64,000 bases of DNA from Anaerolineales bacterium. GTDB taxonomy: Bacteria > Chloroflexota > Anaerolineae > Anaerolineales > JABWBV01. Positions 9,187 to 18,241 of this stretch are shown here, piece by piece. The translations under genes were made by a program, and so were the position numbers. A model generated the notes under the pieces. That model was not told where the DNA came from and did not search any database. It saw nothing but the letters and a program-made list of their open reading frames with translations. The stretch spans positions 1-64,000 of the forward strand of contig JACKAX010000013.1 of assembly GCA_020634875.1 (NCBI GenBank). Direction: 5' to 3'. Position 1 is the first letter of the stretch. Each line of letters begins with the position of its first letter.

Positions 9187-10356
9187 ATGTCCAACATCGT
9201 TATTCTCGGCTCGGGCATCTACGGCGTCACTGCGGCCCTTGAACTCCACCAGCGCGGTCACACTGTCACCCTCCTCGACCCCGGCCCGCTCCCCCATACC
9301 CTCGCCACATCCACCGATATCTCCAAAGCCATTCGCATGGACTACGGCTCGGACGATTTTTACATGGCCCTCATGGAAGTCGCGCTAGAGCGCTGGCACG
9401 GCTGGAACTACCACTTTGGCGAAACCCTTTACCACGAAGACGGGATGCTCTTCCTCGCCGGAAATCCCATGGCCCCAGGCGGCTTTGAATATGAAAGTTT
9501 TACCCGCCTCCAACAACATGCCCACCCCGTCGAACGTCTGACCCCTGACATCCTCTCCTCCCGTTTCCCCGCCCTTGCGGTGCACCGTTACCTCGACGGA
9601 TACTTCAACCCCCACGCCGGGTGGGCAGACAGCAGCCGCGTGGTCATCCGCTTGCTGGAAGAAGCCCAAACGCGCGGCGTCCACCTCCGCGCGGGGCAGA
9701 CCTTCGCCCGTCTCCTCACCACCTCCTCCCGTGTGACCGGCATCGAAACCACCACCGGAGACCGTTTCCCCGCCGATTACGTCATCGCCGCTACTGGTGC
9801 GTGGACACCCACCCTCTTCCCCCACCTCGCCGACCTCATGTGGGCTGTCGGACAACCCGTCTTCCACTTTCAAGTCCCCGACCCCGCGCGTTTTTGCCCC
9901 CCGAACTTTGCCGTCTGGGGCGCAGACATCGCCAACACTGGCTGGTACGGCTTCCCTGCCCAAACTGATGGCACCCTTAAAATTGCCAACCACGGCCCCG
10001 GACGCCGCCTCCACCCCAACGCCCCGCGCGAAGTCACCCCCGAAGACGAAGCCAAATTCCGTACCTTCCTCGCCACTACCTTCCCCGAAATCGTGGATGC
10101 CCCCATCCTCCGTACCCGCCTCTGCCTTTATTGCGATACCTGGGATGGCAACTTCTACATTGACCACGACCCCGCTTACGAGGGGCTAATCATTTGCGCG
10201 GGCGGAAGCGGACATGGCTTCAAATTTGCCCCCCTCCTCGGCGAAATCACCGCCGACGTGTTGGAACACAAACCCAACCCCTGGGCGCACAAATTTGCCT
10301 GGCGTTCCCGCACCACCCTCACCACCGAAGACGCTCGCTTCACGGGAGAAAAATAG
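9187..10356 (+). CDS. FAD-dependent oxidoreductase, DAO family (sarcosine/amino-acid oxidase-like)
   Basis: The N-terminal Rossmann motif GSGIYGVTAALEL binds FAD. The body has the layout of the D-amino-acid oxidase / sarcosine oxidase family, including the SKAIRMDYG segment typical of monomeric sarcosine and N-methyltryptophan oxidases and the C-terminal GGSGHGFKFAPLLGE motif, where monomeric enzymes hold FAD near the end. It is 389 aa, the normal length. It would oxidise a C-N bond of an amine or amino acid with O2. Strong third-position C bias matches its two upstream partners. Confidence 0.88.
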   Translation: MSNIVILGSGIYGVTAALELHQRGHTVTLLDPGPLPHTLATSTDISKAIRMDYGSDDFYMALMEVALERWHGWNYHFGETLYHEDGMLFLAGNPMAPGGFEYESFTRLQQHAHPVERLTPDILSSRFPALAVHRYLDGYFNPHAGWADSSRVVIRLLEEAQTRGVHLRAGQTFARLLTTSSRVTGIETTTGDRFPADYVIAATGAWTPTLFPHLADLMWAVGQPVFHFQVPDPARFCPPNFAVWGADIANTGWYGFPAQTDGTLKIANHGPGRRLHPNAPREVTPEDEAKFRTFLATTFPEIVDAPILRTRLCLYCDTWDGNFYIDHDPAYEGLIICAGGSGHGFKFAPLLGEITADVLEHKPNPWAHKFAWRSRTTLTTEDARFTGEK

Positions 10357-10440
10357 CCCGCCCTTATCTGGTAATCATTGCACCACTCACCACTTATCAC
10401 TTCATCACCCATCACACTCACCAATAGGAACTAAATCCAC

Positions 10441-10866
10441 ATGCCCACCTCCACCGTCGCCCTCAAATGGCTCGAATCAAAACTCATGACCGGCGCTGAT
10501 TCTTCCGGTCGTCCCATTGTCATCGGCAATTCATTCGATAGAGACCCCAAATGGGGTGGCCTCAAAGCCTCCGACCTTCTGCTCCTCGCCGCCGCCTCTT
10601 GCTCTACCTATGATGTTGTAGACATCTTGACCAAACAACGCGAACCTCTCGTTGGCCTGGACGTACAATGTGCGGGCGAGCAGGATGCCGAACCCCCGTA
10701 CCGTTTCACTAAAATTCACCTGCATTACAAAGTGATCGGCAACATCAACCCCGCCAAACTCGAACGAGCCATTCAACTCTCCGAAGAAAAATATTGCTCT
10801 GTGATCAACACCCTCAAGCCTACCGTCGAAATCACCAGTGATTATGAAATTATAGGCACTGCCTAA
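10441..10866 (+). CDS. OsmC family protein
   Basis: This 141-aa protein has the OsmC fold: a glycine-rich start of the core helix (PKWGGLKASDLLLLAAASCSTYDVV) carrying a cysteine, and a second-half CSVINTLKPTVEI cysteine. The two cysteines fit the thiol-peroxidase site of OsmC/Ohr, although many OsmC-like proteins have unknown substrates. It lies 84 bp after the FAD oxidase and ends at a strong terminator. Confidence 0.88.
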   Translation: MPTSTVALKWLESKLMTGADSSGRPIVIGNSFDRDPKWGGLKASDLLLLAAASCSTYDVVDILTKQREPLVGLDVQCAGEQDAEPPYRFTKIHLHYKVIGNINPAKLERAIQLSEEKYCSVINTLKPTVEITSDYEIIGTA

Positions 10867-10882
10867 ACTCCATTCGTTATAC

Positions 10883-10929
10883 AAAAAAAGAGCAGGGAAG
10901 GGTTACGACCCTTCCCTGCTCTTTTTTTA
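10883..10929. terminator. Bidirectional intrinsic terminator
   Basis: A 15-bp perfect stem (AGAGCAGGGAAGGGT with its complement), loop TACG, is flanked by an A-run and a T-run. It lies between the convergent osmC and cytochrome genes. Confidence 0.93.
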
Positions 10930-10943
10930 GCAAATGCAATATT

Positions 10944-11801
10944 CTATTGCATCAACCCTGCATTTTCTAAGCGGGTATGAATATCCGTAAAGGCATCCGA
11001 TTGTGCCTGCGTAATGGCTCCGGTTTCTACGAGATAAGCCAGCATTTCGGTGACATTGCCGTTCATCGCAACGCCTCCGCCCATATCCTGACCATTACCT
11101 CCGCCCATCCCGTGCATTCCCATACCTTGAGTTTCACCCATCATGAGGGCATCAATGGCACTATGGACGGTCTCGAAAACAGCCGCTTCTTCTTGGGTGA
11201 CTACACCCTGATCTACCGCTTGGGTGAGCATCGTAGCTCGTTGCTCTGCCTCGGATTGCATATTGCCCATGCTTACCCCCGCGATTTGACCACTGCCCAA
11301 CGCCCGAACGTAATTGATCACATCCCAACGGGCCTGTTCATCCAGCACGCCACCGAATTGAATCATCGCGGTGCCGAACGGAACGCCGCCCTCGGTGATG
11401 CGCCAAAACAAATACGCATCGCTCATCATCTGACTGGTGTGGGCAATCGGGGCGGGCGCAGGATCGAGGTTGATGGCTGACGGGCCATCGCCCATCCCGC
11501 TTTCGCCGTGGCAGACGATGCAATGGGTCGTGAAAATTTCCTCCCCACGAGCGAGCGAATCTTCATCGGCGGGCACGGGATCGGTCAAACTGGCGTATTC
11601 CGCGGGAATGGGGGCAGAGTGGCGGGTCATCATGCCATTATTGCCCATCCCCATGCCCATACCACCGCCTGTAGTACTTGTTTGGTCCGTGGTTGTGGAT
11701 GTTTCGGAGGAAGATGGTGCCGCGGGCTGGCACGCTGTCAGAACAATTGCTAATCCCATTAGGGCGGCGAATAAGAAAATAAAACGTGGTTTAGTTAACA
11801 T
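10944..11801 (-). CDS. Cytochrome c domain lipoprotein with Met/Gly-rich segments
   Basis: The signal peptide ends in the lipobox IVLTAC. A Ser/Thr linker and a Met/Gly-rich stretch (GGGMGMGMGNNGMM) follow. The cytochrome c class I domain has the haem site CIVCH and a distal Met region, roughly residues 85-165. The C-terminal third contains two related helical segments (TQAVDQGVVTQEEAAVFETV; YLVETGAITQAQSDAFTDI) separated by a Met/His/Gly-rich loop. The Met-rich parts could bind copper. It is last in an operon with a cupredoxin and a SHOCT protein, which fits an extracellular electron-transfer or copper role. Confidence 0.85.
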   Translation of the reverse strand: MLTKPRFIFLFAALMGLAIVLTACQPAAPSSSETSTTTDQTSTTGGGMGMGMGNNGMMTRHSAPIPAEYASLTDPVPADEDSLARGEEIFTTHCIVCHGESGMGDGPSAINLDPAPAPIAHTSQMMSDAYLFWRITEGGVPFGTAMIQFGGVLDEQARWDVINYVRALGSGQIAGVSMGNMQSEAEQRATMLTQAVDQGVVTQEEAAVFETVHSAIDALMMGETQGMGMHGMGGGNGQDMGGGVAMNGNVTEMLAYLVETGAITQAQSDAFTDIHTRLENAGLMQ

Positions 11802-11831
11802 TTTTATACCTCTTTAAGATGTAGAATTTTT

Positions 11832-12329
11832 TTAGGGTGAAACAACAATCTTGCCGGTCATTCCTTGCTGGAAGTGCGCGCCTCCGTCGAGAAAACAAGC
11901 GACCTCCCATTCCCCTACCATTTCTTCTGTGACAACAAAAGAGACTTCGGCAGTGCCGGCATTTTCTGGAACTGTGACCATAAATTGGCCCCCTGCATGA
12001 TCATGCCCCGCCCCATGATCCATTTCCATTTCTTCGCCAAGTATGACAGTTGGTTCCATTCCGGCAAACATATCTTGCTCAAATCCGGTCGCCGCGCCAT
12101 TTTCCATAATGACATTTCGCCCGGCCATAAATTCATGTTTGAGCACACCGGCGTTTGTAAGGTGTAAGGTTACTTCCTGCCCGACTTTTAATTCCAGCGT
12201 GTTGGGCGTATAGGCAAAATCGGTCAACTCGATGGAGTACTCCACTTTTTCTGTTGTTGGGGCACAACCTACTGTGAGAAGGACAAAGACGGCAAAAATA
12301 AAAGAAAGGGTGAAACGTATCGAACGCAT
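11832..12329 (-). CDS. Cupredoxin-like lipoprotein
   Basis: The lipobox LLTVGC gives a lipid anchor. The mature part is a plastocyanin-like barrel with a full type-1 copper ligand set: His in LKHEF, Cys in ACFLDGGAH, the following His, and Met in QQGM. It also carries a His/Met-rich loop (EEMEMDHGAGHDHAGG). It would carry electrons or bind copper outside the cell. The start codon lies 1 bp after the SHOCT gene stop, so translation is coupled. The cytochrome c lipoprotein lies directly downstream. Confidence 0.87.
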   Translation of the reverse strand: MRSIRFTLSFIFAVFVLLTVGCAPTTEKVEYSIELTDFAYTPNTLELKVGQEVTLHLTNAGVLKHEFMAGRNVIMENGAATGFEQDMFAGMEPTVILGEEMEMDHGAGHDHAGGQFMVTVPENAGTAEVSFVVTEEMVGEWEVACFLDGGAHFQQGMTGKIVVSP

Positions 12330-12330
12330 A

Positions 12331-12567
12331 TTATTTCTCCAAATTGGATTTCATCTGGTGGAATTCTTCGTGTGTGATCTCGCCGTGGGCATACCGGCGT
12401 TCTAAGATTTCTTGGGCGGTAAATTTTTGATGGGCAGGGGGGAAGGTGTGTTTCGGGGTACTTGGAAATAAGAGCCGGATTAGCCCTACGGCCAACGCGA
12501 TCAGCGCTCCCCAGAACAAGAGCATCATGACTACCCCCCAAAAGTTAAAGCCAATTCCGTGCATCAT
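12331..12567 (-). CDS. SHOCT-domain small membrane protein
   Basis: This 78-aa protein has one membrane helix (about residues 8-30) and a C-terminal SHOCT motif, ILERRYAHGEITHEEFHQMK. SHOCT proteins often accompany membrane or copper-related genes and are thought to mediate oligomerisation. AAAGGAGATGACCC stands before the ATG. It is the first gene of the SHOCT-cupredoxin-cytochrome operon and lies behind the 11-bp repeat promoter. Confidence 0.85.
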   Translation of the reverse strand: MMHGIGFNFWGVVMMLLFWGALIALAVGLIRLLFPSTPKHTFPPAHQKFTAQEILERRYAHGEITHEEFHQMKSNLEK

Positions 12568-12621
12568 GGGTCATCTCCTTTGAGAATGGATTATCGTTGA
12601 AACACTCAACGAACAATCCGA

Positions 12622-12677
12622 AGTATAGTCCCCCTCTTTGAAGACTTTATAAAGTGAGTTTAAAGATTGTGTAAAGA
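12622..12677 (-). promoter_or_regulatory. Promoter with four contiguous 11-bp direct repeats (response-regulator site candidate)
   Basis: Reading on the minus strand, four back-to-back 11-mers occupy 12677-12634: TCTTTACACAA, TCTTTAAACTC, ACTTTATAAAG, TCTTCAAAGAG. They precede a TATACT -10 (12627-12622). The last units cover where the -35 should be. The 11-bp phasing is that of OmpR/PhoB-type binding sites. The OmpR-type regulator encoded just upstream (13813-14493) is the natural candidate to bind here and activate the SHOCT-cupredoxin-cytochrome operon. Confidence 0.6.
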
Positions 12678-12679
12678 AA

Positions 12680-13816
12680 TTAATCTACGCTGACGGGTAG
12701 GGAAAATGTAAACATACTACCTTGCCCCGTCCCTGAGCTTTCCACCCAAATCTGCCCGCCGTGTGCTTCCACCAGATGTTTGGCGATGGTCAACCCGATG
12801 CCGCTGCCCCCACCCGCGCGGGAACGGGACTTGTCCACCCGATAAAAGCGGTCAAAAAGATGGGGCAAGTCCTCCGCCGGGATGCCGATCCCATCATCTT
12901 GCACGGCAACGCGGATTTCCCCTCCCACGCGGTGCGCCGTGACCGTAACCTGGCCCCCGCGCGGGGTGTATTGGAGCGCGTTCCCGATCAGGTTCGTCAA
13001 CACCTGTGTGAGCCGGTCTTCATCCCCCAGAATGTTGGGCAACGCGGGAATGTTCGTCGAAATGGCGACCCCTTTTTCTTCAAATTGGCGGGCCAAACGC
13101 TCGCAAACAGTCGAACAGATTTTTGCAATCGAGATGGGGTGGCGATATAATGGATACGCGCCCGCTTCCACGCGGCTGAGTTCCTGCAAATCGGCGACGA
13201 GACGCTGCATCCGGTCAGCTTCACGGTAAATGCCCTGAAAGGTTTCCGCGTTGGGAGGCAGGACTCCGTCGAGCAGGGCTTCGGCGGTGCCTTTGAGGGT
13301 GGTCAGCGGGGTGCGGAGTTCGTGGGCAACATCCCCGATCAGTTGGCGGCGGAGAGCTTCGGTTTGCTCCAGGTTGGCGGCCATTTGGTTAAAACTGAGC
13401 GCAAGTTGCTCCAGTTCGTCGGCTTCGGCGGGGGTTTGGATGTTGGGGAGGGGGACGCGTTCGTGGTAGTGCCCGTCGGCAATGTGCTGGCTTGCGGTAC
13501 GTACCGCGCGGATCGGCCCAGTCACCTGACGGCTGATGAACAGGCTGACGACGATAGCGGACAGCGTCGCGGCGGTAGTAGCGACCGCGAGGGATTCGTT
13601 AACCGCCTGCCGGAAATTATTGAATAAATCGGTCTGCATCGGATCAGATTCGCGGCCCATCATGGTTGCCATCGCTGACATGTGCCGAGCAAACGCATTG
13701 GGGACGGTGAACTCGACGGCGGTAGACAGAACAACTATTCCCAAGATTACAACGATGAGATAGGACAAAAACAGCTTGATGCTTAATTGACGACGGATGA
13801 CATGCCAAAGTCTCAT
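12680..13816 (-). CDS. Membrane sensor histidine kinase (HAMP, HisKA, HATPase)
   Basis: Two membrane helices (about 12-33 and 78-98) flank a short extracellular loop rich in Met (HMSAMATMMGRESDPMQ), which could sense a metal. A HAMP linker follows, then HisKA with the phospho-site DVAHELRTPLTTL, then HATPase with N box NLIGNALQYT, G1 DDGIGIP and G2 GGGSGIGLT. It is 378 aa, complete. The ATG overlaps the regulator stop by 4 bases, so the two are translated together. Neighbouring genes suggest copper or redox stress as the signal (inference). Confidence 0.93.
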   Translation of the reverse strand: MRLWHVIRRQLSIKLFLSYLIVVILGIVVLSTAVEFTVPNAFARHMSAMATMMGRESDPMQTDLFNNFRQAVNESLAVATTAATLSAIVVSLFISRQVTGPIRAVRTASQHIADGHYHERVPLPNIQTPAEADELEQLALSFNQMAANLEQTEALRRQLIGDVAHELRTPLTTLKGTAEALLDGVLPPNAETFQGIYREADRMQRLVADLQELSRVEAGAYPLYRHPISIAKICSTVCERLARQFEEKGVAISTNIPALPNILGDEDRLTQVLTNLIGNALQYTPRGGQVTVTAHRVGGEIRVAVQDDGIGIPAEDLPHLFDRFYRVDKSRSRAGGGSGIGLTIAKHLVEAHGGQIWVESSGTGQGSMFTFSLPVSVD

Positions 13817-14493
13817 GCAGATTCTCCTTCAAACCGATAGCCCACCCCGCGTACGGTGGCGATGAACCTTCCGCCCAATTTCCGCCGCACGTTGCCCAAG
13901 TGAACGTCTACGACACGTTCCTCGCCGTAAAAATTCCCTCCCCAGACTTTTTCAAGGAGTTGTTCCCGGCTTAAAACCTGGCGCGGGTGTTCGGCGAGGG
14001 TGAGGAGAATTTGAAATTCAGTCGCGGTCAGCTCCACCAATTGATCGTCGAACCAGACCTGATGACTGGCCGGGTCAATGCGTAGTCGGGGAAAATAGAG
14101 AGATGGGTCGGCAGGTGCGCTTTCGGTGTGGATACGTCGGAGCGCGGATTTGATGCGGGCCACCAACTCGCGCGGGCTGAAGGGTTTGGTCACGTAGTCA
14201 TCCGCGCCGAGGGACAGGCCGACAATTTTGTCCGTCTCTTCGGCACGGGCGGTGAGCAGGATGACATACACGTTCGACTCCCGGCGCAGGTGAGTGAGGA
14301 CTTCCAGCCCGTCCATTTGGGGTAGCATGATGTCTAAAACGAGCAAATCCGGGCGGAAGGTGCGGGCAATTTTTAGCCCGGTCAGGCCGTCGGAGGCTGT
14401 TTGCACTTCGTAATTTTCTTGCCGAAGGTATGCTGTTACAAGGCTGATGATGGAGGGTTCGTCTTCGATGAGGAGGATTTTAGGTTTTGTCAT
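13813..14493 (-). CDS. OmpR/PhoB family response regulator
   Basis: The receiver domain (residues 4-115) has the acidic pair in LIEDEPS, phospho-acceptor Asp in LLVLDIMLP and Lys in VTKPFSPRE. The C-terminal winged helix has the usual REQLLEKVWG and VDVHLGNVRRKL motifs. It is 226 aa, standard. It pairs with the histidine kinase that overlaps its 3' end. A likely target is the adjacent promoter with four 11-bp repeats. Confidence 0.93.
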   Translation of the reverse strand: MTKPKILLIEDEPSIISLVTAYLRQENYEVQTASDGLTGLKIARTFRPDLLVLDIMLPQMDGLEVLTHLRRESNVYVILLTARAEETDKIVGLSLGADDYVTKPFSPRELVARIKSALRRIHTESAPADPSLYFPRLRIDPASHQVWFDDQLVELTATEFQILLTLAEHPRQVLSREQLLEKVWGGNFYGEERVVDVHLGNVRRKLGGRFIATVRGVGYRFEGESA

Positions 14494-14524
14494 GGTGATG
14501 TATTCAGGCTAAGAGATGAAACTT

Positions 14525-14577
14525 TCCGAAAAAAGGGTGAAAGGGGGATGTACATCTCCCTTTCACCCTTTTTCGGA
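14525..14577. terminator. Intrinsic terminator, bidirectional
   Basis: A near-perfect stem of about 20 bp is built on AAAAAGGGTGAAAGGG and its complement, with a short loop near GATGTACAT and a T-run on either strand. It separates the DUF2203 gene from the response regulator gene. Confidence 0.85.
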
Positions 14578-14583
14578 CTAATC

Positions 14584-14967
14584 TTATAGCTTTGAGATGG
14601 GTTGCCGTCCGGCGTACCCGGCCTGGATTTCGTGCCAGAAGGCAATTTTTTCCTCCCCGTGTTTCCAACACAAGTACACTTCCCGGCCTTTTCTCAAATG
14701 GGGAAAATCTAAAAGCCCAATGTTGATGTCTTTGATTTGCACGCCAGTCTCTTGAATTTGATGCACTAACGCGTCGATCCGGTTGAATTCAAAAGCGAGT
14801 TCGCTGGCTTTTTGACTGCCCCCGTTCCCCACTGCCCGTTGAATCACCGGCCAGACCTCCTCGCGGCGGTCCAGAATTTGTTGGCGTAGGGCCATAATTT
14901 CATCCAAGAGCGGTTTGATGATTTCAAGAGTCGTGTTTGCTTCTTCGAGGGTAAAGTATCGGGGCAT
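14584..14967 (-). CDS. DUF2203 family protein
   Basis: This 127-aa soluble protein is mainly helical, with the start MPRYFTLEEANTTLEIIKPLL and end GREVYLCWKHGEEKIAFWHE that are typical of DUF2203. Its function is unknown. The start at 14967 is chosen for the AAGGAGAAACA ribosome site. It lies downstream of copA on the same strand, separated by a palindromic repeat. Confidence 0.85.
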   Translation of the reverse strand: MPRYFTLEEANTTLEIIKPLLDEIMALRQQILDRREEVWPVIQRAVGNGGSQKASELAFEFNRIDALVHQIQETGVQIKDINIGLLDFPHLRKGREVYLCWKHGEEKIAFWHEIQAGYAGRQPISKL

Positions 14968-14989
14968 TGTTTCTCCTTTTGAAACCATT

Positions 14990-15080
14990 GTACACAGACA
15001 TCACAGAAAAAAACAGAAGGACACAGAAAATTTTCAAACAATTTCTGTGTCCTTCTGGATCATCTGTGCTTTCTGTGTAC
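14990..15080. repeat. Intergenic palindrome, CACAGAA-word class
   Basis: The left arm repeats words like ACACAGA and CACAGAA and contains ACAGAAGGACACAGAAA; the right arm is its reverse complement (TTTCTGTGTCCTTCT ... CTGTGTAC). A second copy of the same class lies at 47597-47690. It fills the gap between copA and the DUF2203 gene. Confidence 0.8.
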
Positions 15081-15084
15081 GGTT

Positions 15085-17514
15085 TTAAATCTTCGTGCCC
15101 CGCAAGCGCAAACTGTTACTCACGACAAACACACTGCTGAACGCCATCGCGCCCGCCGCCAGCATCGGGTTCAATAGGCCTAACGCCGCGGACGGGATCA
15201 GGATCACGTTGTAGAAAAACGCCCAAAACAGATTTTGTTTGATCGTGCCCAACGTTTTGCGGGAAAGGGCAATCGCCCGTGCCACCCCGCGCAGGTCGCC
15301 GCTGATGAGGACGACCGGGGCCGCCGCCATCGCAACGTCCGTACCCGTCCCAATCGCAATCCCGACTTCCGCCTGGGCAAGGGCAGGGGCATCGTTGATA
15401 CCATCACCAACCATTGCAACCACTTGCCCCGCTTCTTGCAGTTTTTTCACTTCGGCGGCTTTATCGCCGGGCAGTACTTCGGCCAGCACGGTATCCACGC
15501 CAACTTCACGGGCAATCGCTTCGGCGGTTTGTCGGTTGTCGCCGGTGATCATCGCGACGCGCAAGCCCATCGCGTGCAGTTGGGCAATCGCTTCCTTCGA
15601 GCCGTCTTTGACCGTGTCCGCGACCGCGATCACGCCCGCAACCTGATCGTCTACGGCGACGAGCATGGCGGTTTTGGCTTCGGCTTGCAGGCGATCCACT
15701 TCACTTTGCAGGCCGTTCATGTTCAGCCCGTTCGTCGTCATCATCCGCAGATTGCCGATCCGCACGGTGTGCCCGTCTACCTGGGCGAGGACACCATGCC
15801 CGACTTCGGCTTTGAACCCTTCGGGGGTGGACAGTGCCAGGGCGCGGTTCCCCGCTTCGGCCACGATGGCTTCGCCGAGGGGGTGTTCACTGCCTTTTTC
15901 AACGGAGGCGGCGAGGCGGAGAAGTTCGTCGGCGTTGGAAGAATGCTTCCCCACCACCACATCCGTCACGGCGGGTTGGCCTTTCGTAATTGTGCCGGTT
16001 TTATCAAGCACAACGGTGGTGATGCGGCCCGCGCGTTCGAGCGCTTCGCCGGATTTGAGCAGGATGCCGAGTTCAGCACCTTTGCCGGTGCCGACCATCA
16101 CCGCGGTCGGGGTGGCGAGACCCATCGCGCAGGGGCAGGCGATCACGAGTACGGCGACCGCGTGGATTAGGGCACGGGTGAAGGTGGTCAGGTCCGCGCC
16201 GGGAGGGGAGGGGATGAACATCCAGATGATAAAGGTCAGGGTCGCGATGGCGATCACGGCGGGGACAAAGATCGCGGAGACTTTATCCGCGAGGGCTTGG
16301 ATGGGAGCTTTACTGCCCTGCGCTTCTTCCACGAGCCGGACGATTTGGGCCAGGGCGGTCTCGCGCCCAACTTTGGTTGCTTCAAATTTGATCAGGCCGA
16401 GTTTGTTGAGCGTGGCCCCAATGACGGGGTCGCCAGGGCCTTTGCCAACGGGAAGCGATTCGCCGGTGAGCATGGATTCGTCCACGGAGGAACGGCCTTC
16501 GATCACGACGCCGTCCACCGGGATTTTTTCGCCGGGGCGGACGAGAACGAGGTCGCCGACGAGGACTTCATCGGTGGGGATTTCCATCTCTGTGCTGTCA
16601 CGGATGATGCGGGCGGTTTTGGCGCGCAGGCCGAGGAGTTTCTTGAGGGCGTCGCTGGTGCGACCTTTCGCGCGGGCTTCCAGGAATTTACCGAGCCGGA
16701 TCAGGGTGATGATGACGGCGGCGGTTTCAAAATAGACGTGTCCGGGCAGGAAGCCGAGCATGACGGGGATGGAATAAAGGTAGGCGACGGACGAACCCAT
16801 GGCGATGAGGACATCCATGTTGGCGGAGCCGTTGCCGAGGGCTTTGTACGCCCCGATGTAATACTGCCAGCCGACGTAAAACTGCACGGGCGTGGCGAAC
16901 GCAAACATGAGCCAGTTGACCCACGCGGCGTGTGCCCAATGCCCGACGAGGCCGAAGTCCCGCGCCATCGAGAAGATGAAAAGGGGCACGGTGAAAATCA
17001 GGCCGGTGATGAGCAGGCGTTTTTGTTCGGCGATTTCGCGCTCGCGGGCGAGGCGTTCGGCGTCTTCGGCTTCGCCCCCTGTTTCGACGGCGGTAAAGCC
17101 TGCGGCAGTGACCGCGCGGCGTAAATCGGCCTGGCTGATCATGGTGGGAATGTATTTGATGCGGGCGCGCTCGGCGGTGAAAACGACGCTGGCTTCGAGG
17201 ACGCCTTCGAGGGTGGCAAGTGCTTTTTCAAGGCGACGGGCATCGTTATCGTCGCTCATGCGCTGGATATGAAGGTCGGCTTCTCCGGTGGCGACGCCGT
17301 ACCCCGCACGGGTGATGCGCCCTAACAGGTCGTCGAGGCCCGCGAGGGTGGGGTCAAATTCAACGGTGGCGCGTTCGGAGGAGAGGTTGACTGCGGCTGT
17401 TTCCACGCCGTTGACCTTTTTTAGGTTGCGCTCGACGGTGGCGACGCAGTTGGCGCAGGTCATGCCGGTGATGGGCAACGTAAGTTGCTTAAGGGTGTCT
17501 TGTTTGGAGGTCAT
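15085..17514 (-). CDS. copA: Copper-translocating P1B-type ATPase CopA
   Basis: Exports Cu(I) from the cytoplasm using ATP. The first N-terminal metal-binding domain has GMTCANC (Cys20, Cys23). A second HMA-like domain (about residues 80-150) has lost its CxxC. The membrane core holds the Cu-selective [15 protein letters not shown] motif, then the phosphorylation site DKTGTITKG, a [12 protein letters not shown] segment and the hinge [10 protein letters not shown]. It is 809 aa, full length. It lies downstream of copZ and csoR, so it is expected to be de-repressed by copper through CsoR. The ATG at 17514 lacks a strong ribosome site, but the N-terminus is normal. Confidence 0.96.
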   Translation of the reverse strand: MTSKQDTLKQLTLPITGMTCANCVATVERNLKKVNGVETAAVNLSSERATVEFDPTLAGLDDLLGRITRAGYGVATGEADLHIQRMSDDNDARRLEKALATLEGVLEASVVFTAERARIKYIPTMISQADLRRAVTAAGFTAVETGGEAEDAERLAREREIAEQKRLLITGLIFTVPLFIFSMARDFGLVGHWAHAAWVNWLMFAFATPVQFYVGWQYYIGAYKALGNGSANMDVLIAMGSSVAYLYSIPVMLGFLPGHVYFETAAVIITLIRLGKFLEARAKGRTSDALKKLLGLRAKTARIIRDSTEMEIPTDEVLVGDLVLVRPGEKIPVDGVVIEGRSSVDESMLTGESLPVGKGPGDPVIGATLNKLGLIKFEATKVGRETALAQIVRLVEEAQGSKAPIQALADKVSAIFVPAVIAIATLTFIIWMFIPSPPGADLTTFTRALIHAVAVLVIACPCAMGLATPTAVMVGTGKGAELGILLKSGEALERAGRITTVVLDKTGTITKGQPAVTDVVVGKHSSNADELLRLAASVEKGSEHPLGEAIVAEAGNRALALSTPEGFKAEVGHGVLAQVDGHTVRIGNLRMMTTNGLNMNGLQSEVDRLQAEAKTAMLVAVDDQVAGVIAVADTVKDGSKEAIAQLHAMGLRVAMITGDNRQTAEAIAREVGVDTVLAEVLPGDKAAEVKKLQEAGQVVAMVGDGINDAPALAQAEVGIAIGTGTDVAMAAAPVVLISGDLRGVARAIALSRKTLGTIKQNLFWAFFYNVILIPSAALGLLNPMLAAGAMAFSSVFVVSNSLRLRGTKI

Positions 17515-17521
17515 AAGGTAT

Positions 17522-17600
17522 GTAAAGTAAACAGGTACACAAGTAGACAGGGGAAGACCGCCTGTGTACCTGTGTACCTGTCTACCTGGTTACTTGTATG
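17522..17600. repeat. Intergenic palindrome, GTACAC-word class (copy 1)
   Basis: The left arm has AAACAGGTACACAAGTAGACAG; the right arm has CTGTGTACCTGTGTACCTGTCTACC. It fills the copZ-copA gap. Related copies are at 48028-48088 and 48917-48980. Confidence 0.75.
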
Positions 17601-17607
17601 TGGTTTG

Positions 17608-17847
17608 TTAGTTGAGTTGGATCAAATTCTGCCCAGCGGGTGCATCTCCGGGGGCGTAGCCGATCTCTTTGAGCAGGGCAATGATGCTGTCTTCGGTGGC
17701 GGGGGCATCGAAGGAAATGACGGCTTCTTTGCTATCTTTGTTGACGCTGACGGATTGGACGCCAGCGAGTTCGCCGACTTCGCTTTGAACGGTGTGGACG
17801 CAGTGGTGGCAGTGAACGGCGGGAAGGGTGTAAGTGACGGTGGTCAT
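17608..17847 (-). CDS. copZ: CopZ-like copper chaperone (HMA domain)
   Basis: This 79-aa heavy-metal-associated domain protein has the binding motif HCHHC, with Cys13 and Cys16. It would carry Cu(I) to CopA in the cytoplasm. The usual CopZ motif is MxCxxC; the His-rich version here is a variant. TAGGAGACCCCC precedes the ATG. It lies between csoR and copA. Confidence 0.88.
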   Translation of the reverse strand: MTTVTYTLPAVHCHHCVHTVQSEVGELAGVQSVSVNKDSKEAVISFDAPATEDSIIALLKEIGYAPGDAPAGQNLIQLN

Positions 17848-17875
17848 GGGGGTCTCCTAATTTTTTATTTTTTTG

Positions 17876-17936
17876 AATAGTCAATTGTGAGTGATCAATT
17901 CTTAATTGACAATTGATCATTCACAATTGACTATTT
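17876..17936. repeat. Intergenic palindrome of CAATTGT/GATCA words
   Basis: Arms of about 25 bp (AATAGTCAATTGTGAGTGATCAATT and its complement with one mismatch) flank a 10-nt loop. It starts just after the csoR stop and ends before the copZ ribosome site. Confidence 0.85.
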
Positions 17937-18205
17937 TATAGCTCATTTGCAGTATTAAAAATGCTTGTTATCTCCGTGAGAACACGCTCGCGTTCGGCGG
18001 CATCATCCCCGCGGATGGCGGTGGTGACGCAGTGGTTAAGGTGTTCGTCGAGGATGATGTTGCTGACTTTGTTGAGGGCGGCTTGCACCGCTTGAATTTG
18101 ACGGATGACGTCAATGCAGTATTTGTCGTCTTCCAACATGCGCTGGACGCCGCGCACATGGCCTTCGATGTATTTGAGACGTTGGAGGGCTTCTTCGTGG
18201 TGCAT
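17936..18205 (-). CDS. csoR: CsoR-family copper-sensing repressor
   Basis: This 89-aa all-helical repressor has the full Cu(I) ligand set Cys30, His55, Cys59, with the same spacing as the Mycobacterium tuberculosis founder (C-x24-H-x3-C). In the Cu-free state it binds a G/C-tract operator; Cu(I) releases it. AAAGGAAAGT precedes the ATG. A matching operator overlaps the start of transcription of its own promoter, so it should repress the csoR-copZ-copA operon. Confidence 0.94.
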   Translation of the reverse strand: MHHEEALQRLKYIEGHVRGVQRMLEDDKYCIDVIRQIQAVQAALNKVSNIILDEHLNHCVTTAIRGDDAAERERVLTEITSIFNTANEL

Positions 18206-18241
18206 ACTTTCCTTTGAGGGGTAAGAGGATTGGGTTCCATT

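Noticed and set aside
8028..10189. Several long open frames antisense or out of frame to the MBL/cupin/oxidase genes
   Set aside because: They come from the strong third-position C bias of the real genes and have no recognisable domain.
15235..17124. Long plus-strand frames across copA
   Set aside because: copA is certain from its motifs; the plus-strand frames are complements of it.
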